Origin: Cristatella mucedo
Lineage: Eukaryota; Bryozoa; Phylactolaemata; Cristatellidae
Reading direction: 5' to 3'
Length of the DNA: 64,000 nt
Assembly: GCA_009760855.2 (NCBI GenBank)
Contig: WPIO01000008.1
Span: 5,302,001-5,366,000, forward strand
Part shown: positions 19,945 through 32,540 of the stretch, in pieces
Numbering within the stretch: the stretch's first letter is position 1
Layout: each line of letters opens with the position of its first letter
The notes under the pieces: model-generated
Told to the model about the DNA's origin: nothing
Database searches by the model: none
The model's input: the letters and a program-made list of their open reading frames with translations, nothing else
Translations under genes and position numbers: made by a program

Positions 19945-20585
19945 CTTTTCAGCTTGTCTTGTCAGCTTTTTTCGGTCGAGCGTGTCGTCCGAGTATTTGC
20001 AAGCAGGGTCCACTGCTTACAGGCAATGGTGCACGCGAGGTTGTCGTAACCTGCTGCCGTCTCCGCCGTTCTCCCGAGACGCGAGAGCTGGAGGACTCGC
20101 GCACCGACCGGCTCGCGTCTCACTCTTTCTCAGGAGAAAGAGAGAGTGAGGCCTCGAGTGCCGCTCGAGAGGCGGAGAACGGCGAAGATGACGAGAAGCC
20201 GACGCTCTGGACCGACCCGTCTAGCTCGTCGGGACGCCGCGGCAGGGTGTAAATGCGGGTCCGTCCGCGCACGCTTCTCCCGGAGCTCGAATATCGAAGT
20301 AGTATGAATATGCATGAGTCGATGCGCGCCCCCACGAGATCGAACCAGAGGCTCGCATGAGTCACTGCCGGCTATGCGTCAAACGAGCCTAAATAATGTA
20401 TGCCCCCTCGCGACGGACGTCTCGCTCGCAGCCGACGCTGCTGTTATGGCGGCGTGGGTCGCCCGGCCATGTGCGCTTCCGCCCCGGCATTCTGGGTGAC
20501 TGTAACTCTGTCGCGGGCTAATACGCCCAACAGGCGCTTCGTCGAGCGGTACCTGCCGCTCACCCACGCGCCGCGAGCATCTCGC

Positions 20586-20589
<4 letters not shown>

Positions 20590-20681
<92 letters not shown>
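20590..20681. repeat. (CT)n microsatellite
   Basis: About 92 bp of pure CT on the plus strand. Confidence 0.97.
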
Positions 20682-20683
<2 letters not shown>

Positions 20684-21025
20684 TGTACGAGTCGTTACGT
20701 GGCGCACGAACCGGAGTGTCGTGGCGCCGCTAGGTCGCAGGTAACTGCACCCGCTCCGGATGCACAGTTGCAATGTCAAGATGGTCACCCGAGACATAAT
20801 CAGCAAACGATGAGACGGCGTCAACTCGATGGCGATCTAATGGTGGACGGACGTCGCGGCCTGCTCGGACGAGGGGGGAGGCTGCCGCTCGTTTGCCGCG
20901 CTCTTGATGGGCGCAAAGCGAAGAGCCCGCAGTCCTCACCTCACCAGAGGCCAAATGCGGCCGCAGAGTGCAGGGATGCAGCCACCGAACCGCGAGTGCC
21001 TCGATCCTCCATAGAAAGAGATGAA

Positions 21026-21108
21026 AGAGAGAGAGAGAGAGAGGGAGAGAAAGTGGGGGGCTGTGTGGGAGAGAATGTGTGTGAGAGCGAGCGATCGAGA
21101 GAGAGAGA

Positions 21109-21185
<77 letters not shown>

Positions 21186-21189
21186 ATAG

Positions 21190-21231
<42 letters not shown>

Positions 21232-21287
21232 GGGGGAAGAGGGGGAGAGAGAGAGAGCGAGCGAGCGAGCGAGAGAGAGAGAGAGAT

Positions 21288-21375
<88 letters not shown>
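21026..21375. repeat. (GA)n tract with internal (TA)n
   Basis: GA blocks at 21110-21182 and 21295-21374 with TATATA at 21189-21216 and G-rich interruptions. Complementary to the CT tract 400-600 bp upstream. Confidence 0.95.
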
Positions 21376-21379
<4 letters not shown>

Positions 21380-22302
21380 TCCGACGGTACACATTATATA
21401 CGCTTATAGATGTATATACGATTTCTTATGCAGTATATATAAGCTTATGTATACGTACACTACGTATTTATTTACTCCGGCGGAGCGGGACGGAGAACAA
21501 CGCTGGCTCAGCGGGTTTGCTAATTATGCTATTTATTGTAAGACCCGACCGTCGCCTACACGGTCGGTCTAGTATCTAACCGTAACTTTTCTAGAATGCC
21601 AGTAATGAGCCGCAATGTTTTTAAAGGTACCTCGGGAGTCACACAACCGTCAAGGTGCTGAAATAGAGAAGAATTAAGTTTTCGCGTAATAATAGTCAGT
21701 TTAGGCGGGTTTCTCTTTCGGTGACGTGGACCCATCCGCGGCCCACAACTTGGAACACTACTCCTAACTGACCCTGCGGCTAGGAGTGGGATACGTTAAC
21801 AAATCAAACGTGATTTGAATATTGTGGAAACTGGCGAGCAAGTCTACCCGAAGATCCACACTTGAAGGGTATTGGCTCTTATTAGCGCCAAGCGTCCACT
21901 CAGGACATGCCCCTCTCCAGACGTGACGGCCCCGGAAGTGCCAACCGCCGGACGTGCCCAATGGCTACGAACAGTCTATTATGACCCTACGGGTCACGAC
22001 CCAATGGGCAAGCCACGTACAGATGTGAGCAGTTCATTATGACCTTTCAGCTTTAGCTGACAAGTACTAACACCACTTAGGTGTATCTGTGTGCGATCGA
22101 GAAAATAGCTGTATTACTGCATGCTCGTACTTGATGCTCACTCATTTTTGCACTGTCAAATGACAGCGCCGAATGCGTGACAGTAGATCTAGCATATTAT
22201 ATTAAAACTAGAGTAGCTTTTACGACCGAGTCAGCCTCAAGCATACGCGTAGAAAATTATGGCTTCACTGGCTGTCGGAGATCTCGATTTCCTGCACTGT
22301 AC
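21376..22302. other. Unassigned intergenic stretch
   Basis: No ORF or repeat family recognised. A small hairpin (CCGACCGT/ACGGTCGG, 7-nt loop) lies near 21548. Confidence 0.5.
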
Positions 22303-22830
22303 CACACTTCAAGGTTTTGTCGCTCACTTTTAGGTTACTTCGTTCTTTGGCTCCAGCCTATCTCTCAGATTTACTCCGAAACCAGGCCAAGCATCATACC
22401 ACCCGTTTTTCGGAATTCAACAGTCTACAAAAACCTCGTACAAACCTCAAATCCTTTGGAGACCGTGCATTTAGTTCGTATGCTCCCAAAGCCTGGAACT
22501 CCCACCCAACTTGCTTCAGAACATCCCCTGACTTGACCACATTTAAAAAGAACTTAAAAACACACCTTTTTAGGACAGCATTTATTGGGTACCTCTGATT
22601 CGTCCTTGATGTGCTTATGCGTGCTGACATTGTGCATGCTGCCACTAACCAAATTTGCATGCTGACCCTGTGCATGTCACCCCTAACCGTGTTATTGATT
22701 TTGTTTGTTTATCAAGCATGATATTACTCACCGTTCAATTGCATTTCCCTTTGCAGCAAATGTTAAAGCGCCTAGAGAGGGATTGAGTTCTCTGAGGGCC
22801 CTTTATCAAGTGCATTATTATTATTACTAT
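22303..22830 (+). mobile_element. LINE copy D, 3' fragment
   Basis: C-terminal ORF and 3' UTR of LINE family 1, ending in stem-loop and ATT repeats. It is followed by a segment that recurs directly after copy A. Confidence 0.9.
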
Positions 22831-23083
22831 TCAACCGGAGCTCTAGAAAGATTCTAGTGCAAATGTCACGTCGGAAAGAAAGCCTGCCGGAAAGTTTTAT
22901 GTTACACGGGCACGTTTTAGGGATATATGCACGTCAGCATGTTTATATGCAGCGTACGAAGACGAGTGATAGATTTGCATACATCCTGGATTGCTCAGGA
23001 TTCTCTGCTATCTCAGTCACCTGACTATGGGCCTTAGCCCAGTGGGTGAGGCTGTCACACTTCTCTGACAAGGTCGCAAGGTC
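22831..23083 (+). repeat. Direct repeat X, left copy (flanks LINE A)
   Basis: Begins TCAACCGGAGCTCTAGAAAG and ends in a SINE-like head (TTAGCCCAGTGGGTGAGGC). The same segment lies at 28517-28770 with roughly 20 differences by eye. Confidence 0.85.
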
Positions 23084-25559
23084 TATGGCTATCTAGGATA
23101 TCTAAACGCTTGTCGCTTCGGGCTGCTGGGTCTCCCACACCGGCAGCTGCCTTAGCTACGCCGGAGGCTAGTAACCTGCATGCTAGTTATGATTGTCAGC
23201 AGCTGTTATCGCTTCGTCATCGTAGATCAAATGAATTCCTAGATATTAATGTTGTTGCTAAGATTCATGAACTATGCACACAAGAAAAGCACCCGTAGCC
23301 GCCGCGGTGGCCGGAACCGTCAGGTCAGACGCCGCTCGTTGGGCGGAAGCTGTGAGCTGAGTACCCGCTCGTTTGGTATTCCTAGCATTGTCTCGAACCC
23401 CTAAGCACGCTCTCCCACATGCTTCACTGTAAATCTCTCTAACCTAGTGGTCACCAGGCCTGTTGTAACTCGATCGGCCAGACTTAACGCTTGCCTTTGG
23501 AATCCTCGCTCAATGTGCAATAAGCCTCTGGTAATAAGCGACCTTATTCCTGAAAATGGTATCGACCTGCTCGCCCTAACTGAAACTTGGCTAAAATCGA
23601 TAAACTGCCCGACAATTAAAGACGCTAACCCGTCTGGTTTCTCGTTCTTTCACACCCCTAGATTGATCAAAACTGGAGGTGGAGTTGCTATTATCGTTCA
23701 CTCGAAATTCAACTTCAAGCCAATTGCAGTACCCTCGAAGCAGTCTTTTAAATAAATTGTCTTGGTCTCATCCGAAAAAGAAGCTACCAATAGTGGCAGT
23801 AGTCTATCGCCCACCATGTATAAAATCCTCCTTTATCTCAGATTTCTCCTATCTCATTGCGATTCTGTGTGCAAGACATCGATCCATCCTCGTTATGGGT
23901 GATTTCAACGTTCACTTTGATAACTTATCTGACGCTTTCAGTACCGAATTTATTGCACTGACTGACTCATTGTCTCTTGTGGCTCATGTGCATGGCTCTA
24001 CTCACATCAAAGGTCACACACTCGACCAGATTTTCTCATACAACTGCACTGTTTCATTACCTAATATTATCAAATCCTGCTTATCTGATCACATGCAGAT
24101 CTCATTCAATCTACAGTGTGTGCCAACCTCATTCTCTAAAATAACCCGTGAATCGCGAAACCTCAAGACCCTTGACATCGATGCTGTCCGTGCGAGAATA
24201 TCTGCTTCACCTCTGCTGTTCAGTCTTCCCTCTGATCTGTCATCATTGGTAGATAGCTACAACACGACACTAGCTGACACGCTCGACGAGTTTGCACCTC
24301 TGACAAAGCGCACTGTGCGCCCCCGCCCAGATGGCCTATGGTTTACCGCGGACATTAAACTAGCCAGGTCTACTAAGTGAAAGCTTGAAAAAGCATAGAA
24401 AAGATGTGGGCTGACTGTCCATCGACAGGCATACGAAGACTACTGTAGGTCGTACCAATCGATCCTAGCAAAGGCCAAGTCCAGTTTCTATAAAAACATT
24501 GTTGAATCACAGATGCACAATCCAAAAATGCTGACGTCGACGATAAACCATCTCCTCAACCGCTCCCAGATTTGCTCCTTACCTGTAGATCCTTGTGATG
24601 ATCTAGCCGATCGCTTTTATCGATTCTTTGTGCAGAAGATAGACAAGATCAGGAAATCCATCCCTGCGATGACAACATCTCCACTAGAATGCCGTTACCC
24701 GATTCCAGGCTGCACCTCAATGTCTACATTTAAGCAGGTCACTAGTGATCACGTCCTGAAGTTCCTATCTCAATAAAAGAAGACAACAAGTCCTCTGGAG
24801 CCTATTCCCACTGTCCTGCTCCGACGTTGCATTGATCTGCTGCTGCCATGCATAACTAACATCATTAATATGTCATTACCCTCAGGTCATGTCCCAGAAT
24901 CTTTCAAAAAAGCTGTAGTCAGGCCACTTCTCAAGAAAGCGACACTCAACCAAGAGAACTTAAGCACCTACCGCCCAGTCTCCCTTCTAAGATTCCTATC
25001 AAAGACACTGGAACGGGTCGTGGCGGACCTGCTGAACTCATATATCGAAACCTCACACCTTGCTAGTAAGTTCCAGTCTGACTTTAGAGCTAATCACTCC
25101 ACAGAGTCAGCATTGCTTCGGGTATACAACGACCTACTTAGGAATGCAGACATGGGTAGAGTGTTTCTGCTTGTTTTGCTCAATCTTTCGGCAGCGTTTG
25201 ATGCCATCGATCACAAAGTTCTTCTAGAGCGCCTCTCATCTCGCCTGGGCATCACTGGCACTGCTCTGCAGTGGTTCAGGTCCTATCTCAGTGGCAGACT
25301 CCAGAGTATTGACGTGAATGGACAAAGATCATCCGAGGTACCTCTGAAATATGGGGTACCTCAGGGCTCCATGCTAGGGTCCGGTTCTTTTCACGGTTTA
25401 TACTCTCCCTCTTGCTGATGTGATTGCCAAGCACAATCTAGGCTTTCACTTCTATGCGGATGACAATCAGTTGTACCTTTGCTTTGATCCCTCCCAGCCT
25501 TCGAGCACCTCGAATTCTCTCAACTCACTTGCTGCAATGATTGATGACATCCGCACATG

Positions 25560-27343
25560 CCTCAATGTCTGCATTTAAACAGGTCACTAGTGATGTAGTC
25601 CTAAAGCTCGTATCTCAATCAAAGAAGACAACAATTCCACTGGACCCTATTCCCACTGTCCTGCTCCTACGCTGCATTGATCTGCTGCTGCCATGCATAA
25701 CTAACATCATTAATATGTCATTAGCCTCAGGTCATGTCCCAGAACCTTTAAAAAAAGCTGTAGTCAGGCCACTTCTCAAGAAAACAACACTAGACCAAGA
25801 GAACTTGAGCAACTACCGCCCAGTCTCCCTTCTACCATTCCTATCAAAGACACTGGAACGGGTCGTGGCAGACCAGCTGAACTCGTATATTGAAACCTCA
25901 CACCTTGCTAGTAAGTTCCAGTCTGGCTTTAGAGCTAATCACTCCACAGAGTCAGCATTGCTTCGGGTATACAACGACCTACTTAGGAATGCAGACATGG
26001 GTAGAGTGTCTCTTCTTGCTTTGCTCGATCTTTCGGCAGCTTTTGATACCATCGATCACAAAGTACTTCTAGAGCGCCTCTCATCTCGCCTGGGCATCAC
26101 TGGCACTGCTCTGCAGTGGTTCAGGTCCTATCTCAGTGGGAGACTCCAGAGTGTTGACGTGAATGGACAAAGATCATCTGAAGTACCTCTAAAATATGGA
26201 GTACCTCAGGGCTCTGTGCTAGGTCCGGTCCTTTTCACCGTTTATACTCTCCCTCTCGCTGATGTGATTGCCAAGCACAATCTAGGCTTTCACTTCCATG
26301 CGGATGATACTCAGTTGTACCTTTGCTTTGATCCCTCCCAGCCTTCGAGCACCTCAAATTCTCTCAACTCACTTGCTGCATGCATTGATGACATCCGATC
26401 ATGGATGGCAGCAAATTTTCTAAAACTAAACGATGATAAAACTAACTTACTAGTTATGGGCAAACCTAGTGTTATTCAGAAATTGGAAAGGCTGACTTTC
26501 AAAATTGGCTCTGCCAGCATATCTCCAGTTGCATCAGCTCGAAGTCTAGGTGTCATATTCCAAAGCGACCTCTCGTTAGACGACCACATCAGCTCTGGTC
26601 TTGTTTAGATAAGGATACCACGTCCAAGTTGGTCCATGCATTCGTGACATCTCGTCTCGACTTCTGCAACTCACTGCTTACTGGCCTACCAGCATGTGCG
26701 ATCAGGCGATTGCAGCTGGTGCAAAACTCTGCAGCTAGGCTTGTCTGTCGTGAGCGTCGCAGTTGCCACATTACTCCACTTCTCGCCGACATGCACTGGC
26801 TACCAGTCAAGCAACGGATTGACTTCAAGGTTTTGTCGCTCACTTTTAGATCTCTTCATTCTATGGCTCCAGCCTATCTTTCAGATATACTACCCCATCA
26901 GGCAAAGCATCGTACCACTCGCTTTTCGGAATCCAACAGTCTAGAAATACCTCGTACAAACCTTAAATCCTTTGGAGACCGTGCATTTAGCTCGCATGCT
27001 CCCACAGCCTGGAACTCCCTCCCGACCTGCATCAGAACATCCCCTGACCTGACCACATTTAAAAGAAACTTAAAACCATACCTATTTAGGACAGCATTTA
27101 GTGGGTCCTTGTGATTCGTCCTCGATGTGCTTATGCGTGCTGACACTGTTCAAGCTGCCACTAACAACATTTGCATGCTGACCCAGTGCATGTAACCCCT
27201 AACCATGTTATTCATTTTGTTTGTTTTTCAAGCATGATTTTACTTACTATTCTATTGCGTATCACTTTGCAGCAAATGGAAAGCGCCTAGAAAGAGATTA
27301 AGTTCTCTGAGGGCGCTTTATCAAGTGCAATATTATTATTATT
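25560..27343 (+). mobile_element. LINE copy B, nested in copy A (5'-truncated, nearly intact RT)
   Basis: Starts within the RT ORF and reads openly to 26608: RPVSLLPFLSKTLERVVADQ, LLDLSAAFDTIDHKVLLERL and GVPQGSVLGPVLF. The catalytic box reads HADDTQLY where relatives have YADD. About 46 bp is missing near 26596, shifting frame into the C-terminal region from 26629. It ends in the stem-loop and (ATT)n at 27343. Copy A resumes exactly (ATGGATGGCAGC), with ATG duplicated at both junctions. Confidence 0.93.
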
Positions 27344-27391
27344 ATGGATGGCAGCAAATTTTCTAAAACTAAACGAGGATAAAACTAACTC

Positions 27392-27548
27392 TTGCATGCC
27401 GACCCTGTGCATGTCACTCCTAACCATGTTATTCATTTTGATTATTTTTCAAGCATGATTTTACTTACCATTTAATTGCATTTCCCTTTGCAGCAAATGT
27501 AAAGCGCCTAGAAAGAGATTAAGTTCTCTGAGGGCGCTTTATCAAGTA

Positions 27549-27579
<31 letters not shown>
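27392..27579 (+). mobile_element. LINE copy C, 188-bp 3' end nested in copy A
   Basis: Only the 3' UTR, stem-loop and (ATT)n remain. It is flanked by AACTC at 27387-27391 and 27580-27584, a 5-bp target-site duplication. Joining the flanks restores copy A's coding line. Confidence 0.92.
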
Positions 27580-27585
<6 letters not shown>

Positions 27586-28516
27586 CCAGTTATGGGCAAA
27601 CCCAGTGCGATTCAGAAATTGGAAAGGCTGAAGGTCAAAATTGGCTCTGCCAGCATATCTCCAGTTGCATCAGCTCGAAGTCTAGGTGTCAAATTCCAAA
27701 GCGACCTCTCGTTAGAAGACCATATCAGCTCCACAGTCAAATCAGCCTATTTTCAGCTTCATAACATTGCTAAAATATGGTCTTGTTTAGATAAGGATAC
27801 CACGTCCAAGTTGGTCCATGCATTCGTGACATCCCGTCTCGAATTCTGCAACTCACTGCTTACTGGCCTACCAGCAAGTGCCATCAGGCGATTGCAGCTG
27901 GTGCAAAACTCTGCAGTCAGGCTTGTCTGTCGTGAGCGTCGCAGTTGCCACACCACTTCTCGCCGCCCTGCACTGGCTACCAGTCAAGCAACGCATCGAC
28001 TTTAAGGTTTTGTCGCTCACTTTTAGGTTACTTCATTTTTTGGCTCCAGCCTTTCTTTCAGATATATTCCCCCAACAGGCCAAGCATCGTACCTTCCGCT
28101 TTTAAGAATCCAAGAGTTTACAAATACCTCATACAAACCTAAAATCCTTTGGAGACCGTGCATTTAGTTCGTATGCTCCCAAAGCCTGGAACTCCCTCCC
28201 GACCTGTGTCAGAACATCATCCCTGACTTGATCACATTTAAAAAGAAGTTAAAAACACCTTCTTAGGACAGCATTTATTGGGTCCCTGTGATTCGTCCTT
28301 CATGTGCTTGTGCTTGCTGACACTGTGCATGCTGCCACTAACCACGTTTGCATGCTGACCCTGTGCATGTCACCCCTAACCGTATTATTTATGTTGTTTA
28401 TCAAGCATGATATTACTCACCATTCAATCGTGTTTCCCTTTGCATCAAATGTATAGCTCCTCGAAGGAGATTGAGTTCTCTGAGGGCGCTTTATCAAGGC
28501 ATTATTATTTTTATTA

Positions 28517-28770
28517 TTCAACCAGAGCTCTAGAAAGATTCCAGGGCCAAGGTCACGTTGGAAAGAAAGCCTGCCGGAAAGTTTTAGGTTGCATGGGCAC
28601 GTTTTAGGGATATATGCAGGTCAGCATGCTTATATGCAGCGTACCAAGACAAGTGATAGATTTGCATACATCCTGGATTGCTCAGGATTCTCTACTATCT
28701 CAGTCACCTGACTATGGGCCTTAGCCCAGTGGGTGAGGCTGTCACACTTTTCTGTCAAGGTCGCATGGTT
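28517..28770 (+). repeat. Direct repeat X, right copy
   Basis: Matches 22831-23083 and then continues through a SINE-like body (AGCTCGAGTTC box, later AGGCTGTTGAATTAGC) to about 28890. The left copy stops where LINE A begins. Confidence 0.85.
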
Positions 28771-29554
28771 ATTAGCTCGAGTTCACAGGGAGCCATTGGC
28801 TACTTCGCACTGCCTGCCAGCGTCCAACAACTTCTAACGGTCCTCTGCTGCAATATAAAGAAGGCTGTTGAATTAGCTGAACTTTACTCTTCAAGACTTT
28901 AGTATTAAGAGCTTTATTATTTTAATTTTTTTCTCATTATTTAGAGCTTTATTACAGCTAATGAAAGTTGCTGGCCTGCGAGCTGCACCTGCACGCGTCT
29001 GCCGAATCAGGTCGGTCGGCATTCTTAGTAGACCAATGCCATTTCGGATGCCATTTTATGCGTAATCCGGGGGGGGGGGGCACTTGGCACCCGGGCGCTG
29101 GGCTCAGTGGCGGAAAATGACCAGTGAGGATGATACGGTTGTGCTGTCATCAAGACATTTACGGCCATTAATTCCAAAGTAAGAGGCGTGAGCCATACCG
29201 ACTTGCCCATCTCGACTGCATTTGAAGCAGGTTTCCAGTACGCGGGTGAATTAAGGAGCGTTAGGATCGTTGTCTTGGAAAACGCGTCGAAGGCAGTGGC
29301 GCTTACGATTGGAATCGCGCTTACAATCCGAATGCCTGCACGACAGGAGAACTCGTTATTCCCAACCGCATACGACCAGTCCGATTGGCTTGGTCTAAAG
29401 CGCCGCCGAGATTGAAGCGCGGCTGATGGATCGACCATTGTCGACCCAATCGGGTTCTCTTCCCACGCACCTAAGCGGTTTTGCTGTCACAGCAGTTTCG
29501 AGAATCCGTTTGCAATCGCAAGCGTCGCCTTGCTAATTTTGGAAAGTATGCTTA

Positions 29555-29700
29555 CTTTGGCCCAGTGGTTAAGGCGCTCGCCTCTATCAACCAAGGTCAA
29601 GACGAATGCATCTGATTGCCAAGGTCATGCGCTCGAGTCCTCGAGTCCCGCAGCACGTGTGAGGCACCCGAGTAAAGACGAAGGTCTCCGAGGCAAACGA
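29555..29700 (+). mobile_element. SINE S2-like copy
   Basis: A box TGGCCCAGTGGTTAAGG and B box GGTCATGCGCTCGAGTCC, followed by a divergent body with an internal 20-25 bp insertion. Confidence 0.65.
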
Positions 29701-30619
29701 ACTATACATGATTTCCAGTGTAGAGCTAGCGCCGTTCGACTGAGAGCGGTCCAAAATTAGAAGCTTGGTCACTCGGTTCGTCGGCTCGAGCGTTAAAACG
29801 GCGGCGCCAGCTAAATCAGCCGGACTACGGCGAATGATTATTTTTCGCTATTACGCGATTATGCGATAGTTTATTGACGAGGCCGTGTACAAATCCGGTG
29901 CGTTACCTGCGGTAGGCTGGCAGTTGGGATTCGACAGTCGCTAGCGGCGTTGGAGCTGATTTCAGCTCTGGGCCACAGAGCTGCTGGTGTACGTCACGGC
30001 CGTTGTTGAGGGCATGTAATCGTCCACTGCTGTCAAATAGACTAGTCTGCATTATGGATACGGACTGGATTTGTCAAGGCATGAGAGCATTCCCCGGTCG
30101 CTGCCGCGTTCCTGCTACTGCCGGCGTACCCTGCATGCACCGGTGCAGCGCCGAAGAGTAGCTGACCACAAGGTTCAGGCGTCGCTGGCATTCGTCGCGC
30201 GTCGGTTGAGACCGGCGCCGTCGCGAGCGCTGCTTTCGCGGCCTTGTTCTGACCGGATATGGAGGCCGCACTGCACGTTTGCAACCTTTTCCCTCTCGAG
30301 TCTACGGGAGGCGCTGGACGACGGACGCAGTGCGGCGGCGGCAGCTCGGTCACCGACGCAGATGAGGCGGAGGTAGCGCTGCCAAGTTTTCTGCGGGCAA
30401 ACGTCCGTGAGACGCCGGCAAAGCTGAGCTTAAAATAGTGAACTATACGAAGGGACGCCCGGCGGAGATCTTTATGGCCGAGTAACTGACTAGCAGTTGA
30501 GCATCTATGAGGGGGATCGGCCATCGACGCTCAGATTGCATCAGCGGAAACATAATCTTCCCCCACGGCGAGCTCAGGAGTAGTAGCGCTGTCGGAGACT
30601 ACCTGGGTCGTTTCATGTT

Positions 30620-30640
30620 CGCATCCGCCTGGCGGATGCG
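30620..30640. repeat. 10-bp palindrome with 1-nt centre
   Basis: CGCATCCGCC at 30620-30629 and GGCGGATGCG at 30631-30640. Confidence 0.85.
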
Positions 30641-31183
30641 TATAGGCGCAGGTAACACATTGGGAAGTCGATTTGGGAGTTTGCTCCTTGGCAAGTTTCG
30701 CAGGAAGTCGTGCGAGTCATCGAAGACCGTTTTGAAACGGTCGAACTGAGTTTTCAGGCTAATGCACCGAATTCAAAAAATCGTGCCGTCGCTGAATGGT
30801 CTGCAAAGAGCTGAGATAGTGGGATAGTAAATGCATTTATAGATAGTCTGGAAAGAGCTGAGATAGTACTTCAGATGAGTGCAGGGCGCTGAGGTAACTT
30901 CTAGCTTGTTACGAGAGTCACCGCAAGGGTTAGACTCCGTCCGCTCACCCTGCTAGTGCGGTTCAAGGCCATCAGTCAGCGGCACCTAGCTGTTTTGGAC
31001 CCGCGGGTCCTTTCATCCGCTTAACGCACTGTGAAAGAGCCATTTTGCATGTTTGCACTTAAGCTCACTCGCTCGACGGGCTAACCGGCTGCGAGCCCTC
31101 TTCCAGATCGGCTGGACGAAGACACGCTTTCAAGGATTCTGAAGGAGGCATCTACGGCTTCATCTAGCTTGGCAACGATAACA

Positions 31184-31756
31184 GAAATAATAACAATAAT
31201 GCACTTGATAAAGCGCCCTCAGAGAACTCAATCTCTTTCTAGGCGCTTTACATTTGCTGCAAAGGGAAACGCGATTGAATGGTGAGTAATATCACGCTTG
31301 ATAAACAACATGACTAACATGATTAAGGGTGACACGCACAGGGTCAGCATGCAAACGTGGTTAGTGGCAGCATGCACAGTGTCAGCATGCACAGGCACGT
31401 GAAGGACGAATCACAGGGACCCACTAAATGCTGTCCTAATTAGGTGTTTTTAAGTTCTTTTTAAATGTGGTCAAGTCAGGTGTGTTGCGACACAAGTCGG
31501 GAGCAAGTTCCAGGCTTTGGGAGCATACGAACTAAATGCACGGTCTCCAAAGGATTTGAGGCTTTTGTGAGGTATTGGCAAACTGTTGGATTCCGACAAG
31601 CGGCTGGTACGATGCTTGGCCTAGTGTGGGAGTAAATCTGAGAGATAAGCTGGAGCCAAAGAACGAAGTGACCTAAAAGTGAGCGACAAAAGCTTGAAGT
31701 CGATGCGTTGCTTGACTGGGAGCCAGTGCAGGTCGGCGAGAAGTGGTGTGATGTGA
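31184..31756 (-). mobile_element. LINE family 1, 3' fragment
   Basis: Reverse complement of the element's end, from the [13 protein letters not shown] block to the stem-loop and ATT tail. The (GA)n array starts 30 bp beyond it. Confidence 0.9.
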
Positions 31757-31785
31757 TGGATTGCGTGTAGGCCTTAAAAAGTCGT

Positions 31786-31787
<2 letters not shown>

Positions 31788-31861
<74 letters not shown>

Positions 31862-31961
31862 AGAGAGAGTGAAAAGAAGAGAAAGACAGAGAAAGAGCGA
31901 GAGGCAGAAAGAGCGTGAGAGGAGAGAGAGAGAGGGAAAGAGAGAGAGAGGGAGAGAAAGG

Positions 31962-32050
<89 letters not shown>
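31788..32050. repeat. (GA)n microsatellite, imperfect centre
   Basis: About 260 bp with a degenerate purine-only middle; the plus strand is almost entirely purine. Confidence 0.97.
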
Positions 32051-32074
32051 AGCTAAGAATCTTAAAAAGCATGA

Positions 32075-32212
32075 TGACGAACGATGCATGTCATGGGATC
32101 GATTCTAGTAGCAGGCAATAATGTTTGCCCACTGCAAGCGGAAGTGGCATCCGCTACGCCTGTACTGCCCACTAGATAAACGAGGTTGCTAATCAGCTAA
32201 CTTTTACTTTTA
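32075..32212 (+). mobile_element. SINE S1, degraded copy
   Basis: CATGGGATCGATTC resembles the B box; TTTGCCCACTGCAAGCGG and ACGAGGTTGCTAATCAGCTA match the S1 body and tail order. Confidence 0.5.
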
Positions 32213-32540
32213 GTTTACTGGGGCTGCCCCCTCGGGCCCACAAACTTATCGCTAGCGCCCCAAACCTATTCTACGTAAGCGTGATTACGAACAAGTAGCA
32301 CGGGAAATCACCAGAGCATTAGCACAGAGTCTTAAGCGGCGAGTTCGACAGGTAGGACAAAACAGTAACGCAGGCGGATGGACGGAGTGCGATCGGACCG
32401 AGCGCGAGTTGTGGTTGAATGCCATGTTAGGACTAGGAATAGAGCTCACTAGGACTCAAAAAATTGTGAGCAGCCCATGCATAATTATCAGAAAAGTTGG
32501 CAGTGGTAGCCTCATAAACGAATGTGACTCAAAGCGGTCC

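Larger units (their letters stand above)
23084..28516 (+). mobile_element. Near-full-length L2/CR1-like LINE (copy A), interrupted by two nested LINEs
   Basis: Segments are 23084-25559, 27344-27391 and 27580-28516. An APE-type endonuclease can be read: CLWNPRSMCN, LLALTETWL with the catalytic Glu, YRPP, ILVMGDFNVHF and CLSDH. Then reverse transcriptase: RPVSLLRFLSKTLERVV, LNLSAAFDAIDHKVLL, GVPQGSMLG and FYADDNQLYL. A C-terminal region follows ([20 protein letters not shown]). It is inactivated by a frameshift near 23755 and stops near 24378, 24402 and 24776. The 5' end near 23084 is inferred from co-linearity with the copy at 36443-39718. It ends in the family stem-loop and (ATT)n. Confidence 0.92.
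28890..31183. other. Unassigned region with one SINE
   Basis: Contains a G11 run near 29069, long open frames on both strands at 29025-29438 that I do not recognise, the S2 copy at 29555-29700 and a 10-bp palindrome at 30620-30640. No gene can be supported. Confidence 0.45.
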
